A DNA stretch of 64,000 nucleotides from an uncultured Bacilli bacterium (lineage in GTDB: Bacteria > Bacillota_I > Bacilli_A > RF39 > UBA660), in NCBI GenBank assembly GCA_944358375.1, contig CALVQT010000001.1, forward strand, positions 284,699-348,698, given 5' to 3'. Made by a program: the position numbers and the translations under genes. The notes beneath the pieces were generated by a model that saw only the letters and a program-made list of their open reading frames with translations, was not told the origin of the DNA and made no database searches. Shown piece by piece: positions 18,627 to 27,500 of this stretch (the stretch's first letter is position 1; every line of letters starts with the position of its first letter).

Positions 18627-19124
18627 ATGAATATGAAAAAAGAAGATGAATATTATAATATATATCGTGAATTTAACGGTGTAAATAAATTTATGGAAAT
18701 GAAAAATATAGTACATCATGGTAATAATAGATTGGATCATATTAATAGAGTAGCCAAACTAAGTTTTTTAATATCTAAAAAATTAAAGTTAGACTATATT
18801 TCATGTACAAGAGGTGCAATAATGCATGATTTTTTCACACTAAATGATATTAATAAAGATAGTACTAAAATGAAACTATTCTTAAAGAAACATCCATCTA
18901 TTGCATTAGAAAATTCAAATCATTATTTTAATGTTAATCATGTTGAAGAAGATATTATTATATCTCATATGTATCCAATTACTAAAGAAAAACCAATATC
19001 TCGAGAAGCAAAAGTAGTTTGCATTTCAGATAAGCTAATAAGTGTTTATGAATTTTTTAGATATCAAGTAAAATTTTCATTAAATGTATATGTGATTTTT
19101 CTTTTTAAATTATTAAATTTATAA
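18627..19124 (+). CDS. HD-domain phosphohydrolase-like protein
   Basis: A 165-residue protein with an HD-type metal site: HHGNNRLDHINRVAK, then IMHDFF carrying the His-Asp pair, a later His in IISHMYP and an Asp in CISDKLIS. The family includes nucleotidases and other phosphohydrolases; substrate unknown. Starts are possible at ATG 18627 or 18633, neither with a good ribosome site, consistent with coupling to the gene before. The C-terminal 15 residues are hydrophobic and the gene stops just before the tRNA region, so the end could have been altered by the integration event there. Confidence 0.7.
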   Translation: MNMKKEDEYYNIYREFNGVNKFMEMKNIVHHGNNRLDHINRVAKLSFLISKKLKLDYISCTRGAIMHDFFTLNDINKDSTKMKLFLKKHPSIALENSNHYFNVNHVEEDIIISHMYPITKEKPISREAKVVCISDKLISVYEFFRYQVKFSLNVYVIFLFKLLNL

Positions 19125-19139
19125 ACCTTTTATTTTTAT

Positions 19140-19256
19140 GTCCTTGTAGCTCAGCTGTATAGAGCACCTCCCTCCTAAGAGTGTGTTCATTTTTTAGAGG
19201 GTGTGAAGGCGAACAAAAAAACATACATTATCCTCTTATATTTAGGGGATTCAGAT
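19140..19256 (+). pseudogene. Broken tRNA-Arg copy upstream of the intact one
   Basis: Positions 19140-19180 repeat the 5' half of the tRNA-Arg that follows (same GTCCTTG acceptor strand, D-arm TAGCTCAG...TAGAGCA, and the CTCCTAA anticodon loop). The anticodon stem does not close normally and no T-arm or acceptor 3' strand follows; about 70 bases of unrelated sequence lead to the intact tRNA. It looks like a truncated duplicate left by insertion or recombination at an attachment site. Confidence 0.65.
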
Positions 19257-19333
19257 GTCCTTGTAACTCAGTTGGATAGAGTAACGACCTCCTAAGTCGT
19301 AAGTCGGCAGTTCGAATCTGCCCAAGGACGCCA
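19257..19333 (+). tRNA. tRNA-Arg (anticodon CCT)
   Basis: Cloverleaf is complete: acceptor GTCCTTG (19257-19263) pairs with CAAGGAC (19323-19329), followed by discriminator G and an encoded CCA. The D-arm has CTC/GAG, the anticodon stem ACGAC/GTCGT encloses CTCCTAA with anticodon CCT at 19291-19293, and the T-arm GGCAG/CTGCC encloses TTCGAAT. It reads AGG codons. Confidence 0.92.
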
Positions 19334-19732
19334 GATGAAATTATATGTCTTGAAATCATAAGGGTTTCAAGGCATTTTTTATTTTTTAAAAAGTGATATA
19401 AAGTGATACAACATGATTTGGCATAATATTTGTTACGGCACTTTTTACGGCACCACTATAAGATAACTTAACTATCGATAAAATAAGGGATAAAACACCA
19501 TCTTAAAAGTAGCTGCACTTTAAAAAAGTGACAGAAAGGAAAGAAAATGGAAGAAAAATTAAAAGATTTAAAGGATGTAAACTTCATTTTTACGGATGAT
19601 ATGAAACAAACTTTGTTTGATATGATGGCTATTCAAAAACTTTTGGAGAGCGATGATTTAGATTATAGAGAGCAGAAAGAACTTGAGAAAGAAAGGAGGT
19701 TGTCGGAAGTTAGATCCTCTCAGGGACGCCAG
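19330..19732 (+). mobile_element. Remnant of an element integrated at tRNA-Arg
   Basis: The tRNA 3' end GGACGCCAG (19326-19334) is repeated at 19724-19732, as expected of att sites of a tRNA-targeting element. Between them lie a terminator, a pair of TTACGGCAC direct repeats at 19433-19441 and 19445-19453, two AAGTGATA repeats just before, and one small gene. No integrase survives, so this is an internally deleted remnant of about 400 bases. Confidence 0.55.
19346..19380 (+). terminator. Intrinsic terminator after tRNA-Arg
   Basis: TGTCTTGAAA (19346-19355) pairs with TTTCAAGGCA (19365-19374) and is followed by six T residues. Confidence 0.75.
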
Positions 19733-19738
19733 TTTTGA
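19547..19738 (+). CDS. Small hypothetical protein in tRNA-integrated remnant
   Basis: A 63-residue highly charged, helical protein with a good purine-rich ribosome site (AAGGAAAG) before ATG 19547. The last codons run into the duplicated tRNA 3' end (19724-19732), so its C-terminus may be an accident of the integration junction and the original protein may have been longer. A resident gene of the lost element is the likely origin. Family not recognised. Confidence 0.45.
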   Translation: MEEKLKDLKDVNFIFTDDMKQTLFDMMAIQKLLESDDLDYREQKELEKERRLSEVRSSQGRQF

Positions 19739-19745
19739 ATTTATG

Positions 19746-19774
19746 GATTTAACAATAATGTTAAATCTTTTTTT
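19746..19774 (+). terminator. Intrinsic terminator
   Basis: GATTTAAC (19746-19753) pairs with GTTAAATC (19760-19767), followed by seven T residues. It closes the integrated remnant. Confidence 0.75.
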
Positions 19775-20081
19775 GCTGTAATATATGCTAATATGAAACA
19801 ATTTTTAGAAATGTAACATTTTTAAATGATAGTTTAATGATTATATTATAGTGTAATAAATTATTATTAACTAAGGTTTTGTAATACTAAAATGTACAAG
19901 TTATTATATGAGCATAATAAGTATTAAAATTTTTGTGATATTAATGAATATATCTTTAAATGGAATTTTTCTACTAGTAAGGTGACATTAAAAAAGATAG
20001 ATTTTATTTACAATAATTTATAAAAAACTACTAGTAAATTATAAAAAAATCATATATAATTATTTTAGGAGGATGATAGAT
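19775..20081 (+). other. AT-rich intergenic region upstream of lemA
   Basis: About 300 bases without a credible gene. A CTACTAGTAA motif occurs near 19971 and again near 20029, flanking an A/T-rich segment just before the lemA ribosome site, and could be an operator pair. A similar ACTAGTA motif is found near 44870. Otherwise I see nothing here. Confidence 0.3.
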
Positions 20082-20633
20082 ATGTTACCAATTATAATAG
20101 GAGTTGTAGTATTAGTTATTTTATTGATTTATGCAATAGCTACTTATAACAAATTGGTTAATTCAAGGAATAAAGTTGAAAATCAATTTAGTCAAGTAGA
20201 TATACAATTAAAAAGAAGAGCTGATTTGATACCTAATTTAGTTGAAACTGTAAAAGGTTATGCAAAGCATGAAGATGAAACATTAACAAGTGTAGTTGAA
20301 GCTAGAAATAAAGCAATTAGTGCTAAGTCAATAAATGAAAAAATAGATGCTAATAACGAATTATCAAGTGCATTAGGTAGATTAATTATGTTATCGGAAT
20401 CATATCCTGAATTAAAAGCAAATGAAAATTTTATTTCATTACAAAAAGATATTACTGAAAGTGAAGATAAAATTACATATGCAAGACAATTTTATAATGA
20501 TTCTGCGATGAATTTTAACAATCTAGTAGAAATGTTTCCATCTAAAATAGTTGCAGGAATGTTTAAATTTAAAACATTTGAATACTTTAAGATTGAAGAA
20601 AAAGAAAAAGAAACCCCAAAAGTTAAATTTTAA
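20082..20633 (+). CDS. lemA: LemA family membrane protein
   Basis: N-terminal out-in membrane helix (residues about 4-24) followed by the LemA helical bundle with the family block KLVNSRNKVENQFSQVDIQL and RADLIPNLVETVKGY. The start is ATG 20082, nine bases behind AGGAGG; the ATG at 20073 abuts that site. This gives 183 residues, the normal size. LemA is nearly always paired with a DUF2207/TPM-type membrane protein, as here. Cellular role unclear. Confidence 0.9.
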   Translation: MLPIIIGVVVLVILLIYAIATYNKLVNSRNKVENQFSQVDIQLKRRADLIPNLVETVKGYAKHEDETLTSVVEARNKAISAKSINEKIDANNELSSALGRLIMLSESYPELKANENFISLQKDITESEDKITYARQFYNDSAMNFNNLVEMFPSKIVAGMFKFKTFEYFKIEEKEKETPKVKF

Positions 20634-20672
20634 TTTAACTTTTGAAATCTTTTTTTTTAAAAGGAGTTAAAT

Positions 20673-22373
20673 ATGAAAAATAAAATAATTCTATTTGTTG
20701 TAATGATGTTTATGATGCCAATATCTATACTAGCTGATACTATATATAGTATAGATATGAAGATAAATATATTAGAAGATGGAAGTGCTAATATAACTGA
20801 AGTTTGGGTTGTTAAGGCTGATAGCGGTAGTGAATGGTATAAAGATATGTATGAGCTTAATAATTCTGATCTTAGTAATTTTACAGTTAAAATGGATGGA
20901 GTAGACTTAAAATTTAAAGAAAATTGGGATATATCGGAAAACATAAATGAAAAAAGTGGATATTATGGAATTAATTATACTGAAAATGGAATAGAATTAT
21001 GTTTTGGAAAAAGTGATTTTAAAAGGCATAAATTTGTTCTTAATTATACACTTTCAAATTATGTATTTAATACAAATGATAGTCAAGTATTAGCTTGGGT
21101 ATTATTTCCGAAAACAAATGCTGATTATTTTTATGCTGAAGTAAGTGGTTATTATGAATTTCCTGATGATTTACCTGTATGGGGATATGGATATAAAGGG
21201 TATGCTTATGTTGAAAATGGTACTATTAAACTTAGTACAGAAGATGATTTAAGAGATGAATATATTTCATTACTTGTAAAATTTCCATTAAATACATTTA
21301 ATACAACTAATACAGATAGCAGATATCAGACATTTGATGATATATATCAAGTGGCACAAGAGGGGGCGTTTGAACATGATTATGGGAATAATAATTTATC
21401 ATTAAATTTTGTAGAAAATATTTTTAACTTTATTAATACTTTTATTCAGAAAATAATTATATTAGTTGTAATGTTGTCAATTTTTATTTCAATTATTAAG
21501 TTGGTAAAAACAAATGATTATGGATTTATTAATAATAAGAAAATTGATATGAAAAATCTTCCAATGTTTAGAGATATTCCATGTAATAAAGATATATATT
21601 ATGCTAATTCATTGCTTGAATTAAATGGAATAAACTATAAAGAAACAAATATATTAGGCGCAATAATTTTAAAGTGGGTAAAAGAAAAGAAAATTACTTT
21701 CGTAAATGAAAAAGAAGGAGTATTTAATAAAGAAACAAGTAAAATAGATTTAAGAATTAAGCCAACTTTTTCTAATGAATTAGAACAACAATTATTTAAT
21801 ATGATATATAAAGCATCAAAAGATGGAATATTAGAAACTAAAGAGTTTACTAAATGGACTAAGAAAAACTATAAAGCATTCTTTAATTTATTTGATAAAA
21901 TTTCTAATATGTATATAGATAAATTAAAAAACGAAGGACGTATATACAAAAGGAAAAATAAAAATGAATGTAAAAGAAAATATGTTATGGATGATATTCT
22001 TTATGAAGAAAGTAAGAAATTATATGGGCTTAAATTGTATTTAGAAGAGTTTTCTAAAATGGATACAAAAGAAGTTATGGATGTTCATATATGGGATGAA
22101 TATTTAATGTTTGCATATTTATTTGGAATTGCAGATGTAGTAGCAAAACAACTTAAAAACATGTATCCAGAAGTAATTAAACAAGCAGATTATGATTTTG
22201 ATACAATTATTTATATTAACACAATTTCTTCAAGAAGTGTTATTTCCGCTAGTGATGCAAGAAGGAAAGCTGCTACTAGATACAGATCTGGTGGAGGAGG
22301 ATTCTCTAGTGGGGGTGGAGGAGGCTTCTCTGGTGGATTTTCTGGCGGTGGTGGTTTTGCTGGAGGAAGATAA
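20673..22373 (+). CDS. DUF2207 family membrane protein with Gly-rich tail
   Basis: A 566-residue protein: signal peptide (1-21), an extracytoplasmic beta-rich domain of about 210 residues, a membrane helix near 255-280, a cytoplasmic helical domain and a C-terminal tail of Gly/Ser/Phe repeats (last 30 residues, GGGGFSSG-like). This is the standard DUF2207 layout, including the glycine-rich end that is typical of LemA partners. It lies 39 bases after lemA with its own AAGGAG site and ends at a strong terminator, so lemA-DUF2207 is a two-gene operon. Confidence 0.85.
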   Translation: MKNKIILFVVMMFMMPISILADTIYSIDMKINILEDGSANITEVWVVKADSGSEWYKDMYELNNSDLSNFTVKMDGVDLKFKENWDISENINEKSGYYGINYTENGIELCFGKSDFKRHKFVLNYTLSNYVFNTNDSQVLAWVLFPKTNADYFYAEVSGYYEFPDDLPVWGYGYKGYAYVENGTIKLSTEDDLRDEYISLLVKFPLNTFNTTNTDSRYQTFDDIYQVAQEGAFEHDYGNNNLSLNFVENIFNFINTFIQKIIILVVMLSIFISIIKLVKTNDYGFINNKKIDMKNLPMFRDIPCNKDIYYANSLLELNGINYKETNILGAIILKWVKEKKITFVNEKEGVFNKETSKIDLRIKPTFSNELEQQLFNMIYKASKDGILETKEFTKWTKKNYKAFFNLFDKISNMYIDKLKNEGRIYKRKNKNECKRKYVMDDILYEESKKLYGLKLYLEEFSKMDTKEVMDVHIWDEYLMFAYLFGIADVVAKQLKNMYPEVIKQADYDFDTIIYINTISSRSVISASDARRKAATRYRSGGGGFSSGGGGGFSGGFSGGGGFAGGR

Positions 22374-22384
22374 ATAAAAAGTTA

Positions 22385-22417
22385 AAACTAAACTTTAATT
22401 AGGAGTTTAGTTTTTTT
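22385..22417 (+). terminator. Intrinsic terminator after lemA operon
   Basis: AAACTAAACT (22385-22394) and AGTTTAGTTT (22403-22412), then a run of T. Confidence 0.8.
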
Positions 22418-22524
22418 GTGTAAAATTATGTAAATTTTTGATTTTATCTTTAATGGTATTATTGAAAGTTTTAAATTATACATGTTATACTTGATATATA
22501 GATAGAATATGGAGATGTGTGCAT

Positions 22525-22866
22525 ATGGACTGGTTAAATATTAGAGAATTTTTATTGGATTCTATTAAATTTATAATAGCAATAACAATTTTCTTAATTT
22601 TATTTCTATATGTTATTTCCATTACACAAGTAGTAGGTAATTCTATGAGTCCCACTTTAAAATTAGCGGTATATTATAAAAAAATACATATGTTTCCTTA
22701 TACATCTATATCGTCTTGTGCTATTAATTTTAAACCAGGTAAGGTTGAGTTGTTATTTAGTTTTGATTCAGGATATCAATTACATATTAATTTTTTAGAA
22801 ATGGATCATAATAAAAAAGAAGTTATAAAAGCTGTTTATAAGCAAATGATGAATTGTAAATTATAA
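22525..22866 (+). CDS. Chimeric small membrane protein with truncated signal-peptidase I N-terminus
   Basis: The first half is an N-terminal membrane helix followed by QVVGNSMSPTL, the exact active-site serine motif of type I signal peptidases. The lysine-containing core of the peptidase is missing. Instead the protein switches to about 60 residues (YYKKIHMFPYTSI onward) of an unrelated small soluble domain. It is intact, with GGAG 10 bases before ATG 22525 (113 aa) and its own strong terminator. It may be a deletion fusion, or a real small protein that reuses the signal-peptidase anchor; it cannot be a working signal peptidase. Confidence 0.5.
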   Translation: MDWLNIREFLLDSIKFIIAITIFLILFLYVISITQVVGNSMSPTLKLAVYYKKIHMFPYTSISSCAINFKPGKVELLFSFDSGYQLHINFLEMDHNKKEVIKAVYKQMMNCKL

Positions 22867-22903
22867 TTAAAAAGAATTATTCATGTAATAATTCTTTTTA
22901 ATT
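22865..22903. terminator. Intrinsic terminator (17-bp stem)
   Basis: A perfect 17-bp inverted repeat (22865-22881 and 22887-22903, loop CATGT) with a T-rich 3' arm. Confidence 0.8.
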
Positions 22904-22932
22904 GTATTTATTTGCGGTATAATAATAACATA

Positions 22933-23394
22933 ATGAAAAAAATATTTTTATTAATTTTAATAATATTATGGATGGGATTTATTTTTTATTTAAGTAATGC
23001 AAATGGTACTACTTCGCAAATTCAAAGTGATGGATTGATCAATATTACAATAAGAAAAATAATAAATATAATATGTGAAGATTTAACAACTGTTCAAGAA
23101 GAAAAAATAATTGAATATTTTAGTTTTCCAATAAGAAAATTTGCACATCTGAGTGAATATTTTATATTATCTATATTAGTAAGTTTATATATACAATGTT
23201 ATAAAATAAATCTTAATAAGATAATAATTATTTCTTTTATTATATGTGTATTATATGCTTGTACAGATGAATTTCATCAATTATTTATAAATGGTAGAAG
23301 TGGAGAAATGTTAGATGTTTTAATTGATAGTATCGGTGTAATATCGTGGTTAGTAATTTATTATTTTTATAGAAGGAAGGGAGCAAATATATAA
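22933..23394 (+). CDS. VanZ-like membrane protein
   Basis: A 153-residue four-helix membrane protein with the VanZ family pattern: FSFPIRKFAHLSEYF, then TDEFHQLFINGRSGEMLDVLIDSIG. Family members affect cell-wall or membrane stress resistance, some of them teicoplanin tolerance, by an unknown mechanism. The start is ATG 22933; the upstream in-frame TTG has no ribosome site. Its stop overlaps the trmL start (TAATG). Confidence 0.85.
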   Translation: MKKIFLLILIILWMGFIFYLSNANGTTSQIQSDGLINITIRKIINIICEDLTTVQEEKIIEYFSFPIRKFAHLSEYFILSILVSLYIQCYKINLNKIIIISFIICVLYACTDEFHQLFINGRSGEMLDVLIDSIGVISWLVIYYFYRRKGANI

Positions 23395-23903
23395 TGATAA
23401 ATATAGTTTTATATGAACCTGAAATTCCAGCTAATACTGGTAATATAATGAGAACTTGTGTAGCAACTAACTCTCATTTACACTTAATTAAGCCATTAGG
23501 TTTTAGTTTGGAAGATAAGTATATTAAAAGATGTGGAGTTAATTATATTGATAAATGTAAATATGATGTATATGAAAATATTAATGAGTTTTTCGAAAAA
23601 AATAAAGGCGAATATTATTTTTTAACAAGATATGGACATAAACCTCAAAGTAGTTTTGATTATAGTAATCCAAATAAGAATTATTATTTTATATTTGGTA
23701 AAGAATCAACAGGTATTCCAAGAGATATATTAAAACCATATATAGATAAATGTATCAGAATACCTATGAGTGATAATGTAAGAACTCTTAATTTATCAAA
23801 TACAGTTGCAATTATGGTTTATGAGGCATTAAGACAACAAAATTATGCAGATTTACTATTTGATGAACCACATAAGGGTAAAAATTTCATAGAAGAAGAT
23901 TAA
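23394..23903 (+). CDS. trmL: tRNA (cytidine/uridine-34-2'-O)-methyltransferase TrmL
   Basis: SPOUT-family methyltransferase that modifies the wobble ribose of tRNA-Leu. Recognisable blocks: YEPEIPANTGNIMRTC at the N-terminus, FGKESTGIPRDIL, and IPMSDNVRTLNLSNTVAIM with the SAM-binding knot. At 169 residues it is full length. It overlaps the VanZ gene by one base. Confidence 0.92.
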   Translation: MINIVLYEPEIPANTGNIMRTCVATNSHLHLIKPLGFSLEDKYIKRCGVNYIDKCKYDVYENINEFFEKNKGEYYFLTRYGHKPQSSFDYSNPNKNYYFIFGKESTGIPRDILKPYIDKCIRIPMSDNVRTLNLSNTVAIMVYEALRQQNYADLLFDEPHKGKNFIEED

Positions 23904-23990
23904 AATGATTGTAAAATTAGTGTATATTTATATTGTAAAGTAAATCATATTAATGTATATTATTATTATAAAGATAGGGAGATGATTAAT

Positions 23991-24191
23991 GTGATATATC
24001 CATCAATTGATAAATTATTAAATATAATAAACTCTAAATATAAGTTGGTTCACATAGCAGCAGATAGAGCAAAAGTTATGAAGCAATATAAACATTTTCA
24101 ATTGAATGAAGATGAATATGTATCAAAAAAAGAAATAGGTAGAGCTCTTGAAGAAGTTGATAAAGGATTAATTATAATTAAAGAAAATTAA
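23991..24191 (+). CDS. rpoZ: RNA polymerase omega subunit
   Basis: Small RNA polymerase assembly subunit. Conserved elements: PSIDKLLNIINSKYKLVHIAADRA and SKKEIGRALEEVDKG. The ribosome site GGGAG at 23977-23981 directly abuts ATG 23982 but has normal spacing to GTG 23991, so I place the start at the GTG, giving 66 residues. It is not next to gmk or priA as in many Firmicutes. Confidence 0.82.
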   Translation: MIYPSIDKLLNIINSKYKLVHIAADRAKVMKQYKHFQLNEDEYVSKKEIGRALEEVDKGLIIIKEN

Positions 24192-24258
24192 TCTTTTTTA
24201 TTTAAAAAATAATTTATTTATAGTATACTAATATTATAGAATAAAGAGGAGTATTTTT

Positions 24259-24504
24259 ATGTATGAAAATAAGATATTAATAAATATGTATATATTATCT
24301 TTAGGCAAAAATTTTGAACTTTTCATTCCTGTGAATGAAAAAGTAGGCAATATCATAAAATTACTTAAAAGTGTTTTTATAGATTCAATTAATTTATCTG
24401 CTAATAGTATCCTTATGAATGCTGATACGGGATCTTGCTATAAAAATAATGATTTAATTAGAAATACTGATATTAAAAATAATAGCAGATTGATTTTTTT
24501 CTAG
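24259..24504 (+). CDS. YukD/EsaB-type ubiquitin-like type VII secretion protein
   Basis: An 81-residue beta-grasp protein: a short N-terminal strand, FELFIPVNEKVGNIIKLLKSVF, then NSILMNADTGSCYKNNDLIRNTDIKNNSRLIFF. This is the pattern of YukD/EsaB (ubiquitin-like, no terminal GG). It is encoded 9 bases before the essC gene, as in T7SSb loci, where it is a small cytoplasmic component needed for or modulating secretion. Its own promoter lies in the 67-base gap after rpoZ. Confidence 0.82.
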   Translation: MYENKILINMYILSLGKNFELFIPVNEKVGNIIKLLKSVFIDSINLSANSILMNADTGSCYKNNDLIRNTDIKNNSRLIFF

Positions 24505-24513
24505 GAGGTAATT

Positions 24514-27500
24514 ATGAATTTATATTTGTTTGATGATGATAGAATAATAATTTTTACACTTCCTATGAAAAAAGTTGGAAACTTTTGGTTAAAAGATGAT
24601 AGAAATAGAAATTTAGTTAATATAGTAGCTGAGAATAATAGATGGTATATTAAGCCAAGCAAGATAACTAAAATATATGATTCTAATAATAATACTAATA
24701 ATTTAATATTATTTAATAAAACTTTTTATTTAGTTGAAAAAGATAGTAAAAAATATTTGTTGTATAGTGATTATGAAAATGATAATTCGTTTAATAATTA
24801 TACAGTAAATGATAATGTTGTTATTAAAGTTGGAAAATCACCTAATAATCAAGTTTGTATCCCTTTATCATGTGTGAATGATGAGCATTTTGAATTATCA
24901 TATACTAATAAGAAATGGAACATAAAAATAAATGAAAATTCAGTCTGCTATTTAAATGGTAGAAAAATTAAAAATCAAATAACTAATTGTAATTTTGGTG
25001 ATGTTATAAATGTATATGGAGTTAAATTTTTATTATCATGTGGATATATATTTATTAATAATCCATTTAATAATATTATATTAAATGGATTAGAGCATAT
25101 TGATATATTAATGGATGATAATATAACCGATGAAGAAATTGAAGATGAAGATATGTATAAGGAGGAAGATTATTTTTTAAAGTCACCACGTATTTTAAAA
25201 AATATTGTCGCATATGATATGAAAATATCTTCACCTCCAGGAAAAGATAATACTCCTGAAGTTCCTTTATGGATTACTTTAGGGCCAATGCTTACAATGT
25301 CTGCAAGTTCATTAATAATGCTTTCTAATAGTCTTATTTCATATTCAAATAATGAGAGGACATTTTTACAAATATTACCATCATTAATAATTTGTTTAAG
25401 TATGATGTGTACTATGTTAGTATGGCCATTTATTACTAAAAATTATCAAAAGAAACAAAAAATTAAGAAAGAAGAAGAAAGACAAGAAGCATATAAAAAA
25501 TATATAGATAAAAAAAGTAAAGATCTTGAAATTGAATATGAAAATCAAAAAAGAATATTACAAGAAACAATTCTTTCAACAGATGTATGTTATGATATGA
25601 TCCTTAATAGAAGAAGAAGTTTATGGTCTAGAAGAAATGATCAATATGATTTTCTAACTTTGAGAGTTGGAAAAGGGGATGTTAAATTTAATATTAATAT
25701 AGATTATCATAGTGAAGATTTTTCAATGGAAAGTGATAATTTAAAAGATATGTTAAATAGGTTAATCAATTATAATAAATTTATAACTGATGTACCTGTA
25801 AGTTACTCTTTTGTTGAAAATCCACTAACAGCTATTAATGGTTTATATCCAAAATACATTACATTTACTAATAATTTAATATTACAAATAATGGCATTTC
25901 ACAGTTATGATAATCTAAAAATAGTTATTTTTACTGATAAAATAAATGCTCAAATATGGGATTATTTAAAGGAAACACCTTACTGTTTTTCAAACGATAA
26001 GCAAATTAGATATTTTGCTACTAATATAGATGAAATGCAAGAAGTATCTGAGTATTTATCACAAATATATATATCAAGAAAATTGCTTAATAAAAGCTCA
26101 GAAAAAACAGTATCATTTTCAGAATTTACAGAGGGTTATTTTGTAATATTAATTGATGATATAGATTCAGCAAGAAAAACTGATATTGTAAATAATATAC
26201 TTAAAGAAAAAGGTGTTAATTTAGGATTTAGTTTAATTGTACTTGAAGAAAAATTATCTAAGATACCAAGTGAAGTATCAAAATTTTTAATTATTGGTGA
26301 AAAAACTTCTATAATATTAGATACTACTAATAATAATCAAACTAAGTTCATAGAAGAGATAAATTTTTCTTATGATATGATTGCTTGCTCTAAAGTTGTT
26401 TCTAATTTGCCTATTAGACAAGAAGATAGTGAAAAACAATTACCATCCAGTATGTCATTTTTAGAGCTATTTAGTGTTGGTAAAATTGAACAATTAAATA
26501 TATTAAATAGATATAAGGAGAATAATCCAACAAAATCTTTAAAAGCACAAATTGGAATTAATACAGTTGGAGAGCCTTTTGTTTTAGACTTACATGAGAA
26601 ATCCCATGGTCCTCATGGATTAGTTGCTGGTATGACTGGTAGTGGAAAATCAGAATTTATTATTACATATGTATTATCAATGGCAGTTAATTATAGTCCA
26701 GAAGAAGTTGCTTTTGTTCTTATAGATTATAAAGGAGGAGGATTGACTGGTGCTTTTATTAATAGTGAAACTGGTGAAAAACTACCTCATGTTGTCGGTA
26801 CTATTACTAATTTAGATAAAACCGAAATTAATAGAGCGCTTGCAAGTATAAAAAGTGAACTTCAAAGAAGACAAAAGATATTTAATGAAGTAAGACAAAA
26901 CACTGGAGAAGGTACTATTGATATATATAAATATCAAAGATTATATAGAGATGGTAGGCTAATAGAACCTATGCCACACTTAATAATTATCATTGATGAG
27001 TTTGCTGAATTAAAAAATCAACAACCTGGGTTTATGGAAGATTTAATTAGTACTGCTCGTATTGGTCGTTCATTGGGAGTACATCTAATACTTGCAACAC
27101 AAAAACCAAGTGGAGTAGTAGATGCTCAAATTTGGTCAAACTCTAAATTCAAAGTATGTTTAAAAGTTCAAGATAAACAAGATAGTATGGAAATGATAAA
27201 AAATGATTTAGCAGCAGAATTAAAAAATGTTGGTAGATTTTATTTATTAGTTGGATATAATGAATACTTTGCTATGGGACAGGCCGCTTGGGCAGGAGCT
27301 CAATATTATCCTAATGATGAATATAAAAAAACAGTTGATAAAAATTTATATTTTATAGATAACGTTGGTTCTATTAATAAAGTAATAAATAATTCATTTG
27401 CTAAAGTTAATTTAGTATCAAATGGTGAAGAATTAACAAATGTAGTAAAATATATAATTAAAATTGGAGAAGAAAGTAATTTTAAAATTAATAAATTATG

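Noticed and set aside
19140..19256. tRNA with an intron in the anticodon loop
   Set aside because: There is no 3' half (no T-arm, no acceptor 3' strand) after the insert and no group I intron core; a truncated duplicate explains it better.
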